Part shown: in pieces, positions 52,301-63,295 of the stretch
Layout: every line of letters starts with the position of its first letter
Position numbering within the stretch: the stretch's first letter is position 1
Origin: Nautilus pompilius
Taxonomy: Eukaryota; Mollusca; Cephalopoda; Nautilida; Nautilidae
Assembly (NCBI GenBank): GCA_018389105.1
Contig: JACATO010000995.1
Span: forward strand, 372,001-436,000
DNA length: 64,000 nt
Reading direction: 5' to 3'
Program-made: the position numbers and the translations under genes
Notes under the pieces: model-generated
Databases searched by the model: none
What the model was told of the DNA's origin: nothing
The model's input: the letters and a program-made list of their open reading frames with translations, nothing else

Positions 52301-54529
52301 ATACTGTACATCACGAACACCGGAAAGGAAGGATTCCAACATTTAGCTTGCGTGAGATGTCCCTGGCTAGCTCCGGTAATATGATTTATGATACCTGGCT
52401 TAAAAATGTTAATTCCTTAGTTCTTGATGGAGGCGTTTTCTCTCTATGATCTCTAACATTATTACTCCGAGTGAAAATGTCTTTTTATTTTTTTCCCCCC
52501 TCCTAGCCGAAGTATCAAAATTTAAGAGAAGTTAAAAGTCTCCTGGAGAGATTTGACATAGTAAATCCTTGTTCTCACTAAAGAGTTCTGCACAGCTGGT
52601 GGGTAGTCTTATGCAAATGAAATAATCTTTGGTCATGTGATTTCACCGAAGAAAGCTTCATTAAGTCACTTTTGACAAAGGGAGAGAAATAATCCCATTT
52701 GGATAAAAGCTGGTGAAAAAGAGTTGTTTCAACCACCTGGAAATCGTGTCTGGGGGTCCTCTGTACTAACTAATAAAGAAAACTGTATATGTATAAATAA
52801 CTCTTTATTTTTTACAACTAATTGTGTAGGACTGTGCAAGCAAATTTAATGTTACAAAAATCAAGTGTAGTACACATGGAACATCTGCCTTATAAAGGAT
52901 TCTGCTTCCATGTAACCTCCCTAAAATGATTCTTTAGTTTTACTTTTGGTTCACATTAAATCTTTAATAAATCCTAAATCACTTCATTTTTTTTCTTTCT
53001 TAAATTAAGCAGTTTTTCAATGCATTTACGTTTGCTCTGATTGGTTATTTTTTAATTCTTTGCAAAAACAGCCAAAATTATTTCATTTTCATCTCAGCAG
53101 ATTTACATTTCATTGTTCATCATAATATTTTTGCTTTGTTGTTCATCAAATTTCGAAGTTAAGAGCATTATATATATATAATGAGGTCTCATTTTAATAC
53201 AATGGACCTTTAAATCGATTATAGAAAATATTTCTGTAATAACTTATCCATATCATAAATGCCAAGAGATCTGCAAACCTGTATGGTGGATAATATCTGT
53301 GGCTCTCCTGTCAAGAAGACCACAAACAACTTTGTGTGGGCACAGTTCTGTATGGCGTCAATTAGTATGCTTTTCTTTTTCCACTTAAAAAAGAACTAAA
53401 AATACAAGATGGCAATCCCTAAATTATCGATATGAAAACAATTACTTATTTCTCGACTACATTGGATAACTTGTAGTTGGTATTTTAGTGTTGAAACTGA
53501 ATAATAAGTAGCATGCCATATGTTAGAACTGCATGGACTTCAGCGTTTGTTTAGCCGGTGTCAGAAATACTTAACAGATAAGTAGATTGTACTGTTGAAG
53601 TCTATAGGTCTTAAAACAGTGTGTATTTGTTCAAGAATTAACTTTTAATCAATCTCAATATCCATCTTTGAATCTCAGTGGATGGTATAGCCAATTTTCA
53701 AGCTCAACTTGCTCATATTAAAAGAATACAAGTTAATTTTGTTAGTTGTCACTTAATTTATTTTTAGAAGAAAAATGAACACATTTATCCTATGAAAACA
53801 AAACTGTTAAATGTAGATGGGGAAAGAATTCTGATACTTAATTGCTGCTGCCTGAAATTCACCTTAGCTGAACCTGGATATTGAGTAGACCTTACCATGC
53901 TCCCAATCAGTGCAAGAGAGTTTTTGCCATTCTCGGATTTTACACTGCATAGATAAGAGGTTAGACAACATGGCTGCAAACAGCTTATCTTTTGTAATAT
54001 CATATCTAAGAGTACAAGAAACACTTTTTTTCTTTAAATTGAATATTCCCATGGGGGGGAAACAGTTGCTGTTATGCATTCACATTAAAGAGATTTCTTT
54101 TTTTTTTATCTCATTGCTGGACATTGATAGAACTGAGAACGAATATTAAATGTAATTTGGTTCAGCACTTTCTGAAGTGTAAAGAAACCTGCTCCTGACT
54201 CTTCCTCTGGGAAAGACTAATTTTTAAAAATTTACTTGCTGGGGTATTATAATAAAATTTAGTTCTGCATCAGCCATGCAGCAGTGGTATATTCCTACCT
54301 GTCAAGTGTACAAGAGTTTGAAAACATTAAAATTAGTGTAGGGAGATGTATGTTTGCAAATTTAAGCATTGGTTTATTTTTGAGGTGCCATAATTGCATG
54401 CTTTGCCTTCTCTATTGTGTTTTCTCTAACATGCAGTTTTCCAAAGAGGTTGTTTATAAAAACTTTGAAAACTTACATCTTTAATTTTCGTTTTGTTTTT
54501 AAGATTTCTCTTCTTTTTTTTCTCAATAG

Positions 54530-54651
54530 ATCTCACAAATGGTCAGCTACTGGCAACAATCACAGGTAAAATCAAAGGCCGATGGAGAGCAACCCTTGTC
54601 TTTGACTGTGATGAAGACATCCCAACACCCCTCAGCTGCCACGGCATCAAC
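54530..54651 (+). CDS. TIR-domain protein, beta-rich exon
   Basis: The acceptor ttctttttttctcaatag ends at 54529 and the donor c|gtaagt has GT at 54652. The 122-nt exon enters in phase 1, as the previous exon requires, and ends in phase 0. It encodes LTNGQLLATITGKIKGRWRA, then TLVFDCDEDIPTPLSCHGIN, alternating hydrophobic/polar residues typical of beta strands. No known domain was recognised. The exon confirms that the protein continues C-terminal to the TIR domain with a second folded region. The stop-free frame past the donor runs into a poly-F/P intron reading, which supports splicing at this site. Confidence 0.88.
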
Positions 54652-55329
54652 GTAAGTCTCTACTTTTCTCAACTTCATCCTTGCTTCTTTTTTTTTCCAT
54701 CCCCCCACCTTTTGTCTCCTAACAATGATGAGGCTTCATTTCAATATTAATATCCACCCAGGATGCAGTATTTTGTTGAGATGTTCCTAGAATATTCCTT
54801 TGGATGGCACTGCTGCTAAGGTATTTGCCAGATCTGAGTTTATCGACTAAAAGGAGCCTGTCCGATGCAAGAGCAAAATCATGCGGAGTGATCATCAGTT
54901 ATTAGATAAAAACATGCAGCCAACAACTTTCATTCTTGTGATACAGATCTGACATCTTTTTTCCATTATATTCTTTTTCTTTTAGAAACCACAAAATAAC
55001 AAGAAACTAAGCCCTAAATTAAAGATGACAGGCAAAAATTATTTTCTAGTCTCCCCTCCTTTAAAAAAATGAAATACAACAACATTATTTAGGGGGATTT
55101 TGGTTTGAAAGAAATTCAAACATTGTAGTTTTTTTTTATGAAATGGATGATTGTTCAGGGAGATTATTAAATTAGCAAATTAAAAAATATGGACAGAGTC
55201 TGACATCAGATTCAGTTCAGTTCAGCATTCATAGGTAAGGCGGGAAACCACCATGAAGCATGTGCAGTTTTTAAAACTGTTTAACACTGTCAATATTGCT
55301 GACCAAGACTGGTAATTTAATCTTCTCAC

Positions 55330-55465
55330 CTGCGGTTCTGCTTACATAGTTTTGCTTGTTTCTTCCTGTTGGTAACCGAATAAAGTTCTTTGTGTCGTTC
55401 TCATTCAAAGCCTGTGATATTCTTGTTAACCTAGGTAGACCTAAATCTAATTGCTTGCTCAATTC
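55330..55465 (-). other. Antisense open segment with splice-like borders
   Basis: On the minus strand, tttatatag precedes 55465 and cag|gtgaga follows 55330. The 136 nt between are open for 45 codons in one frame (ELSKQLDLGLPRLTRISQAL...), with a soluble-protein composition. It would be a phase 0-to-1 exon of a gene on the opposite strand inside the TIR-gene intron, or an exon-like pseudogene piece. No partner exon or family match was found. Confidence 0.2.
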
Positions 55466-56253
55466 CTATATAAAGAATCTGTGCTGAATTATTCACAGTC
55501 TTTTGATAAATAAAGGCTGCATCAGGTTTCAAATTTTGTAGCAATCAGGTCTATAAAAATACCTCTAACCACAAGCAGGACCAGCATATAAATTCATCAG
55601 AATATTGTTTCCAGGTTTTAGGTCTATGTTGCATACAGGTCAAATGGTCCAATTAAAAGGAAATCTGAAAGGTCATTTTGTATAGATAAAAGAAAAAGAG
55701 AAGCTCTAACTTTCTTACTTCCACATAGATACATAGATAAACTCATATTATGCCACTTCGTTGGTTGCAATTTACAATAAATGGAGTAATGAAGAAAATT
55801 AAAGAAGTTTTCCTAACAGCAATGTTAATACGTTTTGTATACCAGAAAAATTAGGTTACATATTTTCAATGATAGAATGTGAATAAATCATTTTTTGAGG
55901 AAAAATGATGAAGAAAATCACACTGTCCTGGAAAATTGTGATGATTAGCAAGTAAATAAATTTTTTATTTGACAAAAATTAAGAATATTTTGCTTTTAAA
56001 CAATCTAATCTATTTGAATTTAGTTTAACTTGACCAATACTGTGTTCATATTAATGTTATTATACTAAGTAGTAAATGCTAGGTTTGTAGGATGCTTTGT
56101 AATCTAAAATAGTCTTCTAATGGGTAAGCTGCAGTATTCTGAATTCATGAATGGTATGGAGAAAAAAATAATTTGTTTGTCTGAAGCATCAGCTAGCCCT
56201 CGATTTGGTCCTGATTTTGTTGTTTTTTAGTTCAGACTTAAATAGGTCAGAGG

Positions 56254-56790
56254 CAGGGGCGTAGCTAATAGGGGGCGGCAGGGGCGGTCCGCCCCGGGCG
56301 GCACGTTTTGGGGGGCGGCATTTTTTGGTCCGAGTGTGCGTTTGTCAAATTTAGTTCAGGACAGTATGTTATATATATAATGTATTTTTTCGTTCTATTT
56401 TTCCATATTATTTTTTTTTCCTGAATTTTTCGTTCAATTTTAATGGTAGTTTTTGAAAGGAAGAAAGTTTTTCTAAAATTTGCTGTAAAAGAAATTTGCT
56501 CACTTGAAGTGAGTCACTTCTAATTAATTTTGAATTGAATATCAATATTTTCTCATTATATATTTGATCATTTTTATTTTCTAATAGTACTTTTTTTTCA
56601 ATAAATAAATAAATAAAAAATGAATTTTTTGGAGGTTTTGAAATTCTACGTTATTTAGAGGGCGGCAAATTCTACGACCGCCCCGGGCGGCAAATTCTAC
56701 GTTATTTAGAGGGCGGCAAATTCTACGTTATTTAGAGGGCGGCAAATTCTACGACCGCCCCGGGCGGCACAAACACTAGCTACGCCCCTG
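56254..56790. mobile_element. Non-autonomous hAT-type element with 8-bp target duplication
   Basis: The 537-bp element starts CAGGGGCGTAGCTA and ends TAGCTACGCCCCTG, an inverted pair. It is flanked by perfect 8-bp duplications gtcagagg at 56246-56253 and 56791-56798, the length hAT transposases produce. The interior is AT-rich without a transposase ORF. Both subterminal parts are GC-rich with gggcggca motifs and inverted ccgccccgggcgg. The right part holds a small array of gggcggcaaattctacg units (about 56659-56758). It is a MITE-like passenger needing a transposase from elsewhere. The intact duplication suggests a young insertion. Confidence 0.92.
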
Positions 56791-57184
56791 GTCAGAGGTA
56801 ACAAAATAAGTTGATGCCATCAATCTCTGTGGCTTGCAAAATCAAAGATGGTTGTCTGACATATTTTGGACCAACTTTCAAAGCCATTTCATTAGGAAAC
56901 AAGACTGTTTAACAGCAGCATCACATGAAGCTAATTTTAAATGCATGGTAGAATTTTCAGAATTTGAAGGCATTTAGGACAGAGGACTAGATTTTATGCT
57001 GAAGCATGTACCTGTAGTTACTGTCGATGGAGGGCCTGATGAATAACTCTGTTGTCCATAGGTCTTGGTGGCCTGGGTAGAACCAATCTGCATTTAATTC
57101 TGCAGGAAGAAGAATGACTTCCTTGTTTCATGATCTCAGTGGATTGATTCTTTGCCATGACAAACAGCAATCATCTTAACTGAA

Positions 57185-57560
57185 ATGGAAAAAGAATTGA
57201 TTGATTTTGAGTCAGAAAAGCATAACTTTTGTCATGCTGGGAAAGTGCTGGCTGAGATTGGGAGTCAAGCTGAGATTGACTTCAAGCCATCTGTTGCCAA
57301 ATTTATTCCACCAAACTCCCTGGTGACTGGTTTTGTTGTCCAGGATCAAAAGTGGAGTATGGATCATGTGTGTCAGAACCAGTATTGCCTGCATATTTGG
57401 CATTGCAAGAATATCAATCTCTGTAGCTCCTGGAGGACAAATTACTTGCAGTGGTTCCAAAATCGCTACTTACTACCCAGCTCCAGTCAGAGTAATTAGA
57501 ATAGCTGAAGGTCCACAGTTAGCAGCACCAGAAACTGGTCACAGGTGTTTTTGATAGTTA
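57185..57560 (+). pseudogene. Unrecognised coding-like remnant
   Basis: From ATG at 57185 the frame reads MEKELIDFESEKHNFCHAGK for about 60 protein-like codons up to VVQDQKWSMDHVC. A second frame (57333-57554) then continues with IFGIARISISVAPGGQITCS and later PAPVRVIRIAEGPQLAAPET before a stop. The change of frame near 57370 suggests a frameshifted ORF. No known domain was recognised. Possibilities are a processed pseudogene or part of an unidentified transposon. It lies inside the TIR-gene intron in the same orientation, but its ends lack convincing splice sites. Confidence 0.4.
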
Positions 57561-58079
57561 TTTCAATGAGTGCAAATGAACAAACTTTCACCTACACCTG
57601 GGTTTGATGTCAAAATTCTTTTCAATTAACACTTTCCTTTTCTCACTGGTAAGTTAAAGATGAGGATGCGCCCCACCTCAACATCAACATTCTATCAAAC
57701 ACAGTTTTAAAACTAAACAGGCAGGGGGCCACAATGCGCTTAGTTGCATATTTGAACCCGAAGACTATGACAACATAAAGAATACTCATGGAAGTCACTT
57801 TTTCACAGTTGACAAAACTATAAATGAAGAAATGTTCACCTTCTCTGGAAACATTTTTTAGATCATACAGGATTTCTCCTTCACTAAATGCAAGTAATCT
57901 TTTGATTGTGCATCTACAGAACAATTTCAATGTATTTTACTGATCATTTTTGTGATTTAAGAAAAGATGTTCAGAGTAATTTATTTTTGCTGTATCTGTT
58001 CTCTTTGTAATGTGTACATTTTTAAAACCAAATTGAGGTGGTCATTGCTTTTAACTAGGTTTTTTCCTGATCACTTTAG

Positions 58080-58137
58080 TCCCACAATGCTTTCAAACTC
58101 CCTGTAGAGTCTGATGCAGCTGGCATTGCCATTGGGA
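58080..58137 (+). CDS. Candidate phase-repairing exon of the TIR gene
   Basis: A branch-like ttaact, a pyrimidine tract and ctttag (AG at 58078-58079) precede an open frame SHNAFKLPVESDAAGIAIG. A donor a|gtaatg (GT at 58138) would end it after 58 nt, phase 0 to phase 1, which is exactly what is needed between the exon ending at 54651 (phase 0) and the last exon at 63296 (needs one base). A second donor, t|gtatat at 58171, would give 91 nt with the same phase. Neither donor is strong, and no family match confirms the peptide, so this is an inference from phase, signals and composition. Confidence 0.4.
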
Positions 58138-59344
58138 GTAATGAAGGGTCTCAGTGCAATTTTTTGTTGTGTATATTAAGATTTTCAGACAAACTTTGGC
58201 TAATGACTACATGATCTATAGGAATTGGTCATTATCATGTGACATACATGGTGAGTAAAGGATTGGTTATTTTTATATCACAAGATATATGGATGACCCC
58301 CCCCCCCCAAACTAGAAATCTTAATTGACATGGTAGAAAACTGGTGTGCCCAGATGAAGCTCACACAGCTGGCTAATGAAGAAGTAGAGTATAGAAAAAT
58401 TGGTTGAATGCTAATCAGTATATTAATGTCTTCTGGCCCTATTAAAACTGTTTACTTTGTAAGACATCTATTATTTTATTTATTTATTTAAATTTATATT
58501 TTTAATGAAGCTTTACAATTCTGTTTGCACTGATTATCCATTTTGCAAATATAAATAGAAACCAAAATGTACAAAATTAAGAATTCAAGAACATTCAGCT
58601 TATCTTTCCAATTCACAATTGAGTAATTCATAGGGAATCATTCATGTTTATTTGTTCACTTCCTTTGTCTCTGTTTTTCTTTTATATGGTGAACAAGTCA
58701 GGATTGGCACCAAGCACACCTTCAGTGCTTTGATTCAGCTAAATGCCGTGGTTTTACTTGTCTGTACCTGCCATTTAAGTTGTTTTATTTATAGCTAGGA
58801 AACTTTCTACGTGAACAAGCTGCTGCTGATTAGCTATATCTTGCTGAGATGATGATTCCACTACTGCTCCAAGCTTCCTTTACCCGATGACTGACTCTGT
58901 GTCACCTGCTCACTTCTCAGCCTGGAGCAACAAACACAATTACTTAGATACTGACTTGCTGGTGCTACATAGATGATAGGCTGATCTTTTATATACACTA
59001 GTTGGTTTTTTAAACCTTTTGGGGATTATTATAAAAGATAAAGTATGCTTTGAAACCAACAATGTTTACTTCAGCTTAGGTCACAATTCTTGAAAGTACA
59101 AACAAGAAAAATATTTAATGTATCTATTTTATTTATTTTTTAAAGTTTGAGCCATAATTTTTTTAAAAAAAATTGTAAACTGTCACCGTGTAAATTGATC
59201 AACATTAATTCTTGTACTACTAGTCCAAAAATGTTTTCAAACGAATGTTCTTCTGTAATTAATGTTAGATGGGAAGTAATTTGTTTTTTCCCAATGACTT
59301 ATCATTTAGAACCTTTTTTGTGGTTGTGGTGCATGAGTGTAGAA

Positions 59345-59535
59345 TGTAGTTAGGGGTATGTGTGTATTGCTCCTTTGGGGTGGGAGAGGAACTTCACTTC
59401 ATGAATGTGAAAAACATCACCAGAACTCTTCATCTTTGACAACAAAGCTAGTACCAACCAGGATCTGAATGCAGGGTCTCTTTTGTGGCAATCCAGTAGT
59501 CTAACTAACCATTGGACCACCAGCTTCCCCTTTGT
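59345..59535 (-). repeat. tRNA-derived SINE fragment, reverse orientation
   Basis: On the minus strand from about 59530, gctggtggtccaatggttag gives an A box and tgcattcagatcctggttgg a B box, spaced about 45 bases apart. The downstream body ends within about 150 bases without an A tail. The head resembles the other SINEs of the window, but the body is too short to be sure of the same family. Confidence 0.6.
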
Positions 59536-59954
59536 TTGAAGTCAAACACAATCTGGATTAGGACTTAGTGGATTAAGACATGTATGTTCAAAATCCATTT
59601 TAAATTCAGATGAAGCAAAAAATAGAAAGATTACTATTTTAACCTTGCCTTATTGTCTGAGTTCTTCAGGTGACTTTTCTGCTTCTATCAGTCTCTGTTT
59701 ATTACAAATTATCTGCATAAATGTTGTTGATAGAGACATAAATCTCACTTTTTAATGATATCAGGATAATAACATTGTATAGTTTAGAAAATGTTATTCA
59801 AATGTCTTTAATTTTTATTGTACAGTCCATATACTAGGAATAGACATTAAAATGAAACCTGGAGACCGGATATTATTACAGCATTGTTATTTAAGTTTGG
59901 GTTAATTTGATCATCTGAACATCTCTAGTATATGTATGTGTTTATATATATATA

Positions 59955-61823
59955 TGAGGTCTGATCAAAAAGTTCTGAGACTAAATTCATTCAGACAAAA
60001 CTAAAGCACAGTTGATCAAATTTATCTCCTTCAAAGTAATCCGCTCCTGATTGAACACAGTGATTCCAGCATTTCTGCCACTTGATAAAGCATCACTAGT
60101 ACTCAGAGGTGTAGCAAGGTTTCTCAGCAACGATGGGACAAAGACCCTTTTGGCGCCTCCCACCTCTGAAATGTTTTATTTGTTTGTGACTCATTACCAA
60201 CTTAATGACAATTACAAAGAATTAATCACCTTTTTACAAAGTGATAATTTAAAGTCACAATATAGCATCTCACAATATCACAACTGTAAACTTGGAACTA
60301 ATGAGGTATTGCTTACATAATTTGTTGAATTGTAAACCATTTTGACATTTATTTCATCCAGTATCGTTCAAAGTCACACAGCTAGAGTAATCTTTCAAGC
60401 ATGCAGAGTGTAGTCACTGGTGGTGTACATGTATTACGAAACAGATTGATGAAATACTACTTATGTTTACAAATAAATTCTATTAGTTTACAAAACTGTG
60501 CATATACTTAACTAGATCTTGTACAGGTAGCATTCTGGTATTCATTGTTACATTATATGTGAACCATTCGTGCTATGAATCAATTAAACTATCAGAATTT
60601 AAGGTATTGAGTATGGCTTTTTCAATACTCAACATTGCCAAGTTACTCATTCATTAATTTCAGCTTGCTGAAAGACCTTTCACAACTACTGTGGAAATTT
60701 CATGGGCGGAGGTGACTAGTTATTAATTGACATTATAATTTATAGGCCAGAGGAAATTTTGAGCCTATCCAGACCTGCACCTGGGGGTTGGACTGTCCCC
60801 CCCCCCTGCTACGCCTCTGCTAGTTCTCTTCTTTCATGATGTTCTTTCAGTTCTCACATTGTATTTTGGATGATGGTTGGCACATTCTGAAATCTCTTTC
60901 CCTTTAGAGTGTGTTTCAGTCTGGGGAATAGAAAAATGTTGTTTCGTGCCTAATCTGGTGAATACGGTGGGTGAGGAATGAATGGAATGTTGTGTGAGGT
61001 CAGAAATTCTTACATGTAGAGTACTGAATGTGATGGTGCATTGTTGTGATGCAACATCCACACAACTGACTGCCATTTTCCAGGTTCTTTCCATCTGACT
61101 GCATCTCTCAGGTGTTTCAGGACAGCCAAATAAACCCACGTTCATTGGCTGACCTTGTGGAACAAACTCATAGTGATCAACACCCTTGATGTCAGAACAC
61201 ACAATCAGCATTGTCTTCATATTTGAATAAATCTGTTTTGCTTTCTTTGGTTGAGGCAACAATGTGGTCTTCCACTGAGAAGACTGATGCTTAGTCTTGG
61301 GGTTGTAGCCATAAAACCCAACTCTCATCAGCTGTAATGATTCTGTGTAGAAAGTTTTCATTGCTGGCTACATGATCAGTGAGTTCTTGACACACTGAAA
61401 GGCGATGTTTCTTCTGTTCTGAAGAGAGAACTCACAGGACGAATTTTTCCAAGATTTGCCTCATTCTCAAATTTTGAGTCAAAACCATTTGGCATGTGCC
61501 ATAGAAGATGCCCACTTCTTCAGCCACTTCACGAATCACCATTCATCTGTCACCTCAAACTGTGTCACAGCTGACATTTTCCTATTCCCCAGACTGACAC
61601 ACACCCTACAGGGGGTGCCAACCATCATCCAAAATGCGATGCAGGAACTGAAAACTCTCATGAAAGAAGAGTACCAGAGATGCTTCAACAAGTGGCAGGA
61701 GCACTGGAATCAGTGTGTTCAATCAGGAGGGGACTACTCTGAAAGAGATAAATTTGATTAACTGTTTTGTGTTTTAGTTTTGTCTGAATAAATTTAGTCA
61801 CAGAACTTTTTGACCAGACCTCG
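59955..61823. mobile_element. Composite mariner with two inverted right ends
   Basis: Both ends carry mariner terminal repeats: TGAGGTCTGATCAAAAAGTT (left) and CGAGGTCTGGTCAAAAAGTT (reverse complement of right), each flanked by TA. Left of about 61550 the transposase reads on the minus strand: VAEEVGIFYGTC, HRIITADESW and SQWKTTLLPQPKKAK, ending in CVQSGADYFEGD near the left end. Right of about 61560 a second copy of only the C-terminus reads on the + strand (DIFLFPRL, IIQNAMQELK, CVQSGGDYSERD, stop at 61759). So the N-terminal HTH end is missing and replaced by an inverted duplicate of the 3' end, with arms of about 250 bp. Stops and frameshifts are frequent. A hAT copy interrupts the left arm. 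The element cannot encode a transposase but might still be recognised in trans, since both ends are terminal repeats. Confidence 0.82.
60104..60819 (-). mobile_element. hAT element remnant nested in the mariner
   Basis: It starts CAGAGGTGTAGCAAGG and ends with a C-run followed by CTGCTACGCCTCTG, an inverted pair similar to that of the element at 56254. The flanks are ctagtact (60096-60103) and ctagttct (60820-60827), an 8-bp duplication with one mismatch. On the minus strand, about 60600-60710, SNLAMLSIEKAILNTLNSD resembles the C-terminal dimerisation region (hATC) of hAT transposases, preceded by a corrupted ERSFSKLKLI-like block. Most of the transposase is deleted. Because it splits the mariner arm, it inserted after the mariner. 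Confidence 0.8.
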
Positions 61824-61834
61824 TATATACATAA

Positions 61835-63110
61835 AGTAGTGGAAATAATTATGGAAACACAGGATATGCATGACTAATGAATAATTGCAACTGAGAGATG
61901 TATATAATAAATGCTCAATACATTATTACAGAAAATATAAAAAAACAAAATGAATACATGGTATAGCATTTTAGTATTTGGCATATAGAGCAGGACACTT
62001 TGTTTTCATGTTCCCATACAATTATTAATGTTTGACTGTGGAATGTTGTTCCAAATATCCTGTAGCATTTTCTAAAATTTTGGTTGTCATTTGACTTTCT
62101 CAGTAGCCATATAACCTCGCATAGTATCATTGATGTTCACAAGAGGATTTTGTGCAGGCCAAGGCATTTTTGTGTGTTCCATCAGCTTTTTACATTACAG
62201 ATAGTGTTTCATTACATTGGCTGTAGGTTTGGGGTGTTGTCATGTTAGAAGACGAACCCCTACCCAATGAAATGTTTTCTTGAGGAAATGGCATGATGGT
62301 TGAAAACCTTCCTCTATCTGTTGGCATTCAATATACCTTTGATTTCATGAAACCTTTGACACCACTGGCTCGTATGCAGCTCACACTTGTACTGATCTAC
62401 TCCTATGCTTCACTTTAGCTGTTGTACTCTGAATATTGGACTGTTTCTCAATCTGATTTTGAAAAAAATGCCACTGTTTATTGCCAGACAGTTCAAACTT
62501 GGACTCATCTGTGAAGAGAATCTTCTTCCAAATTTAATGATTTCACTGTTTTATTTCTGCTGCCCATTTCAGCTTTGTTGTTTGGTTTTCACTCTTCAGC
62601 AAAGATGTTCAGGCAGGTATACATCCATTGAGACTACTTCATACTAATATGCTAATATGTATCTTACTGTTTTTGAAGAAATGTAAAACTCATACTTGCA
62701 GCTAGGTCATCCACTAGATCTCTACTGGCCCATCATCTTAGAGAATATACCCGAGTTACTTAAAGTCACTTTTGGTGAGTTTGGGCTTTTTTCTTTTCTT
62801 AATTGCATCTATTGTCTACAGTATAAGTTCACTATAGTATTCTCAGTCTTATATACAGCTCCTGAAATGTGAAGTCAAGCTGCAATTTTCCACTAGCCTT
62901 CACTAGTTAAGACTTTGATTTTTATATGCTTGGTGATATTTCCTTCCTAGGAGCCATAGTATTCACCAAAGTATAATGGTCATTTATCACAGTCGGTTTG
63001 GCTAGCAAGTTTCAGCTTTGTAATTGATTCTTAAAGCAACAAGGTTAATGGAAGTTGCCATTTTATGATTATATGGTTTCTCTGAGAGCTACTTGCTCAT
63101 GGTAGTATGA
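61835..63110 (-). pseudogene. Decayed Tc1-like transposase, second copy
   Basis: The minus-strand reading shows FTDESKFELSGNKQWHFF at about 62470-62525 (first catalytic Asp block). A corrupted DNAPKHTA block (QHPKPTANVMKHYL) lies near 62210-62240. MPWPAQNPLVNIND near 62130-62165 corresponds to WPxQSPDLNPIE. MLQDIWNNIPQSNINN near 62020-62070 is the usual Tc1 tail. Upstream, toward 62600-62640, a degenerate KKPLLKSENQ-like segment fits the region before the DDE core. Stops and frameshifts are frequent. The left end begins within a few bases of the composite mariner (agtggaaataattatggaaa near 61840 may be its terminal repeat). The right end was not resolved. It differs from the copy at 48460, so two Tc1 lineages are present. 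Confidence 0.75.
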
Positions 63111-63295
63111 AGGGCACCTGACTTCAATAAATGAAACTGTTAGCAAGAATTTAAAACAAAACAAAAGTTCTATTTTGTTACAAACAAATTTAAGTATCTT
63201 ACAAGAAGAGAGTTTTTGTTAGAAAAATCAACAAGTGACTTAACATTTATTGATGTAGTAGACAAAAATTGGTAATTGGTTGTTTTTTTGTTTAG

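Larger units (their letters stand above)
44105..54529 (+). other. Intron of the TIR gene (10.4 kb)
   Basis: Bounded by GTAAGT and a tttttttctcaatag acceptor. It contains a SINE (46230-46520, minus), a Tc1 relic (48460-49330, minus) and a CAA/CAG-type tract at 46157-46191. Stretches at about 47100-47620 and 50040-50900 are free of recognised repeats and of more complex composition than the flanks, so they are candidates for conserved enhancer-like elements. No other exon was identified. Confidence 0.75.
54652..58079 (+). other. Intron sequence of the TIR gene
   Basis: It starts with GTAAGT at 54652 and runs to the candidate exon at 58080. It contains the hAT-type element at 56254-56790, a coding-like remnant at 57185-57560 and an antisense open segment at 55330-55465 with splice-like borders. 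The rest is AT-rich with no recognised feature. Confidence 0.7.
58138..63295 (+). other. Last intron of the TIR gene, packed with transposons
   Basis: Contains a poly-C run at 58298-58308, a SINE (59345-59535, minus), a composite mariner with a nested hAT (59955-61823) and a Tc1 relic (about 61835-63110, minus). These fill most of its second half, up to about 190 bp before the last exon. The first part, 58320-59330, is AT-rich with nothing recognised. Confidence 0.7.

Noticed and set aside
54493..54750. Continuous 85-codon frame across the 54.5-kb exon
   Set aside because: Its ends are intron sequence (poly-T acceptor tract and a read-through past GTAAGT); only 54530-54651 is supported as exon.
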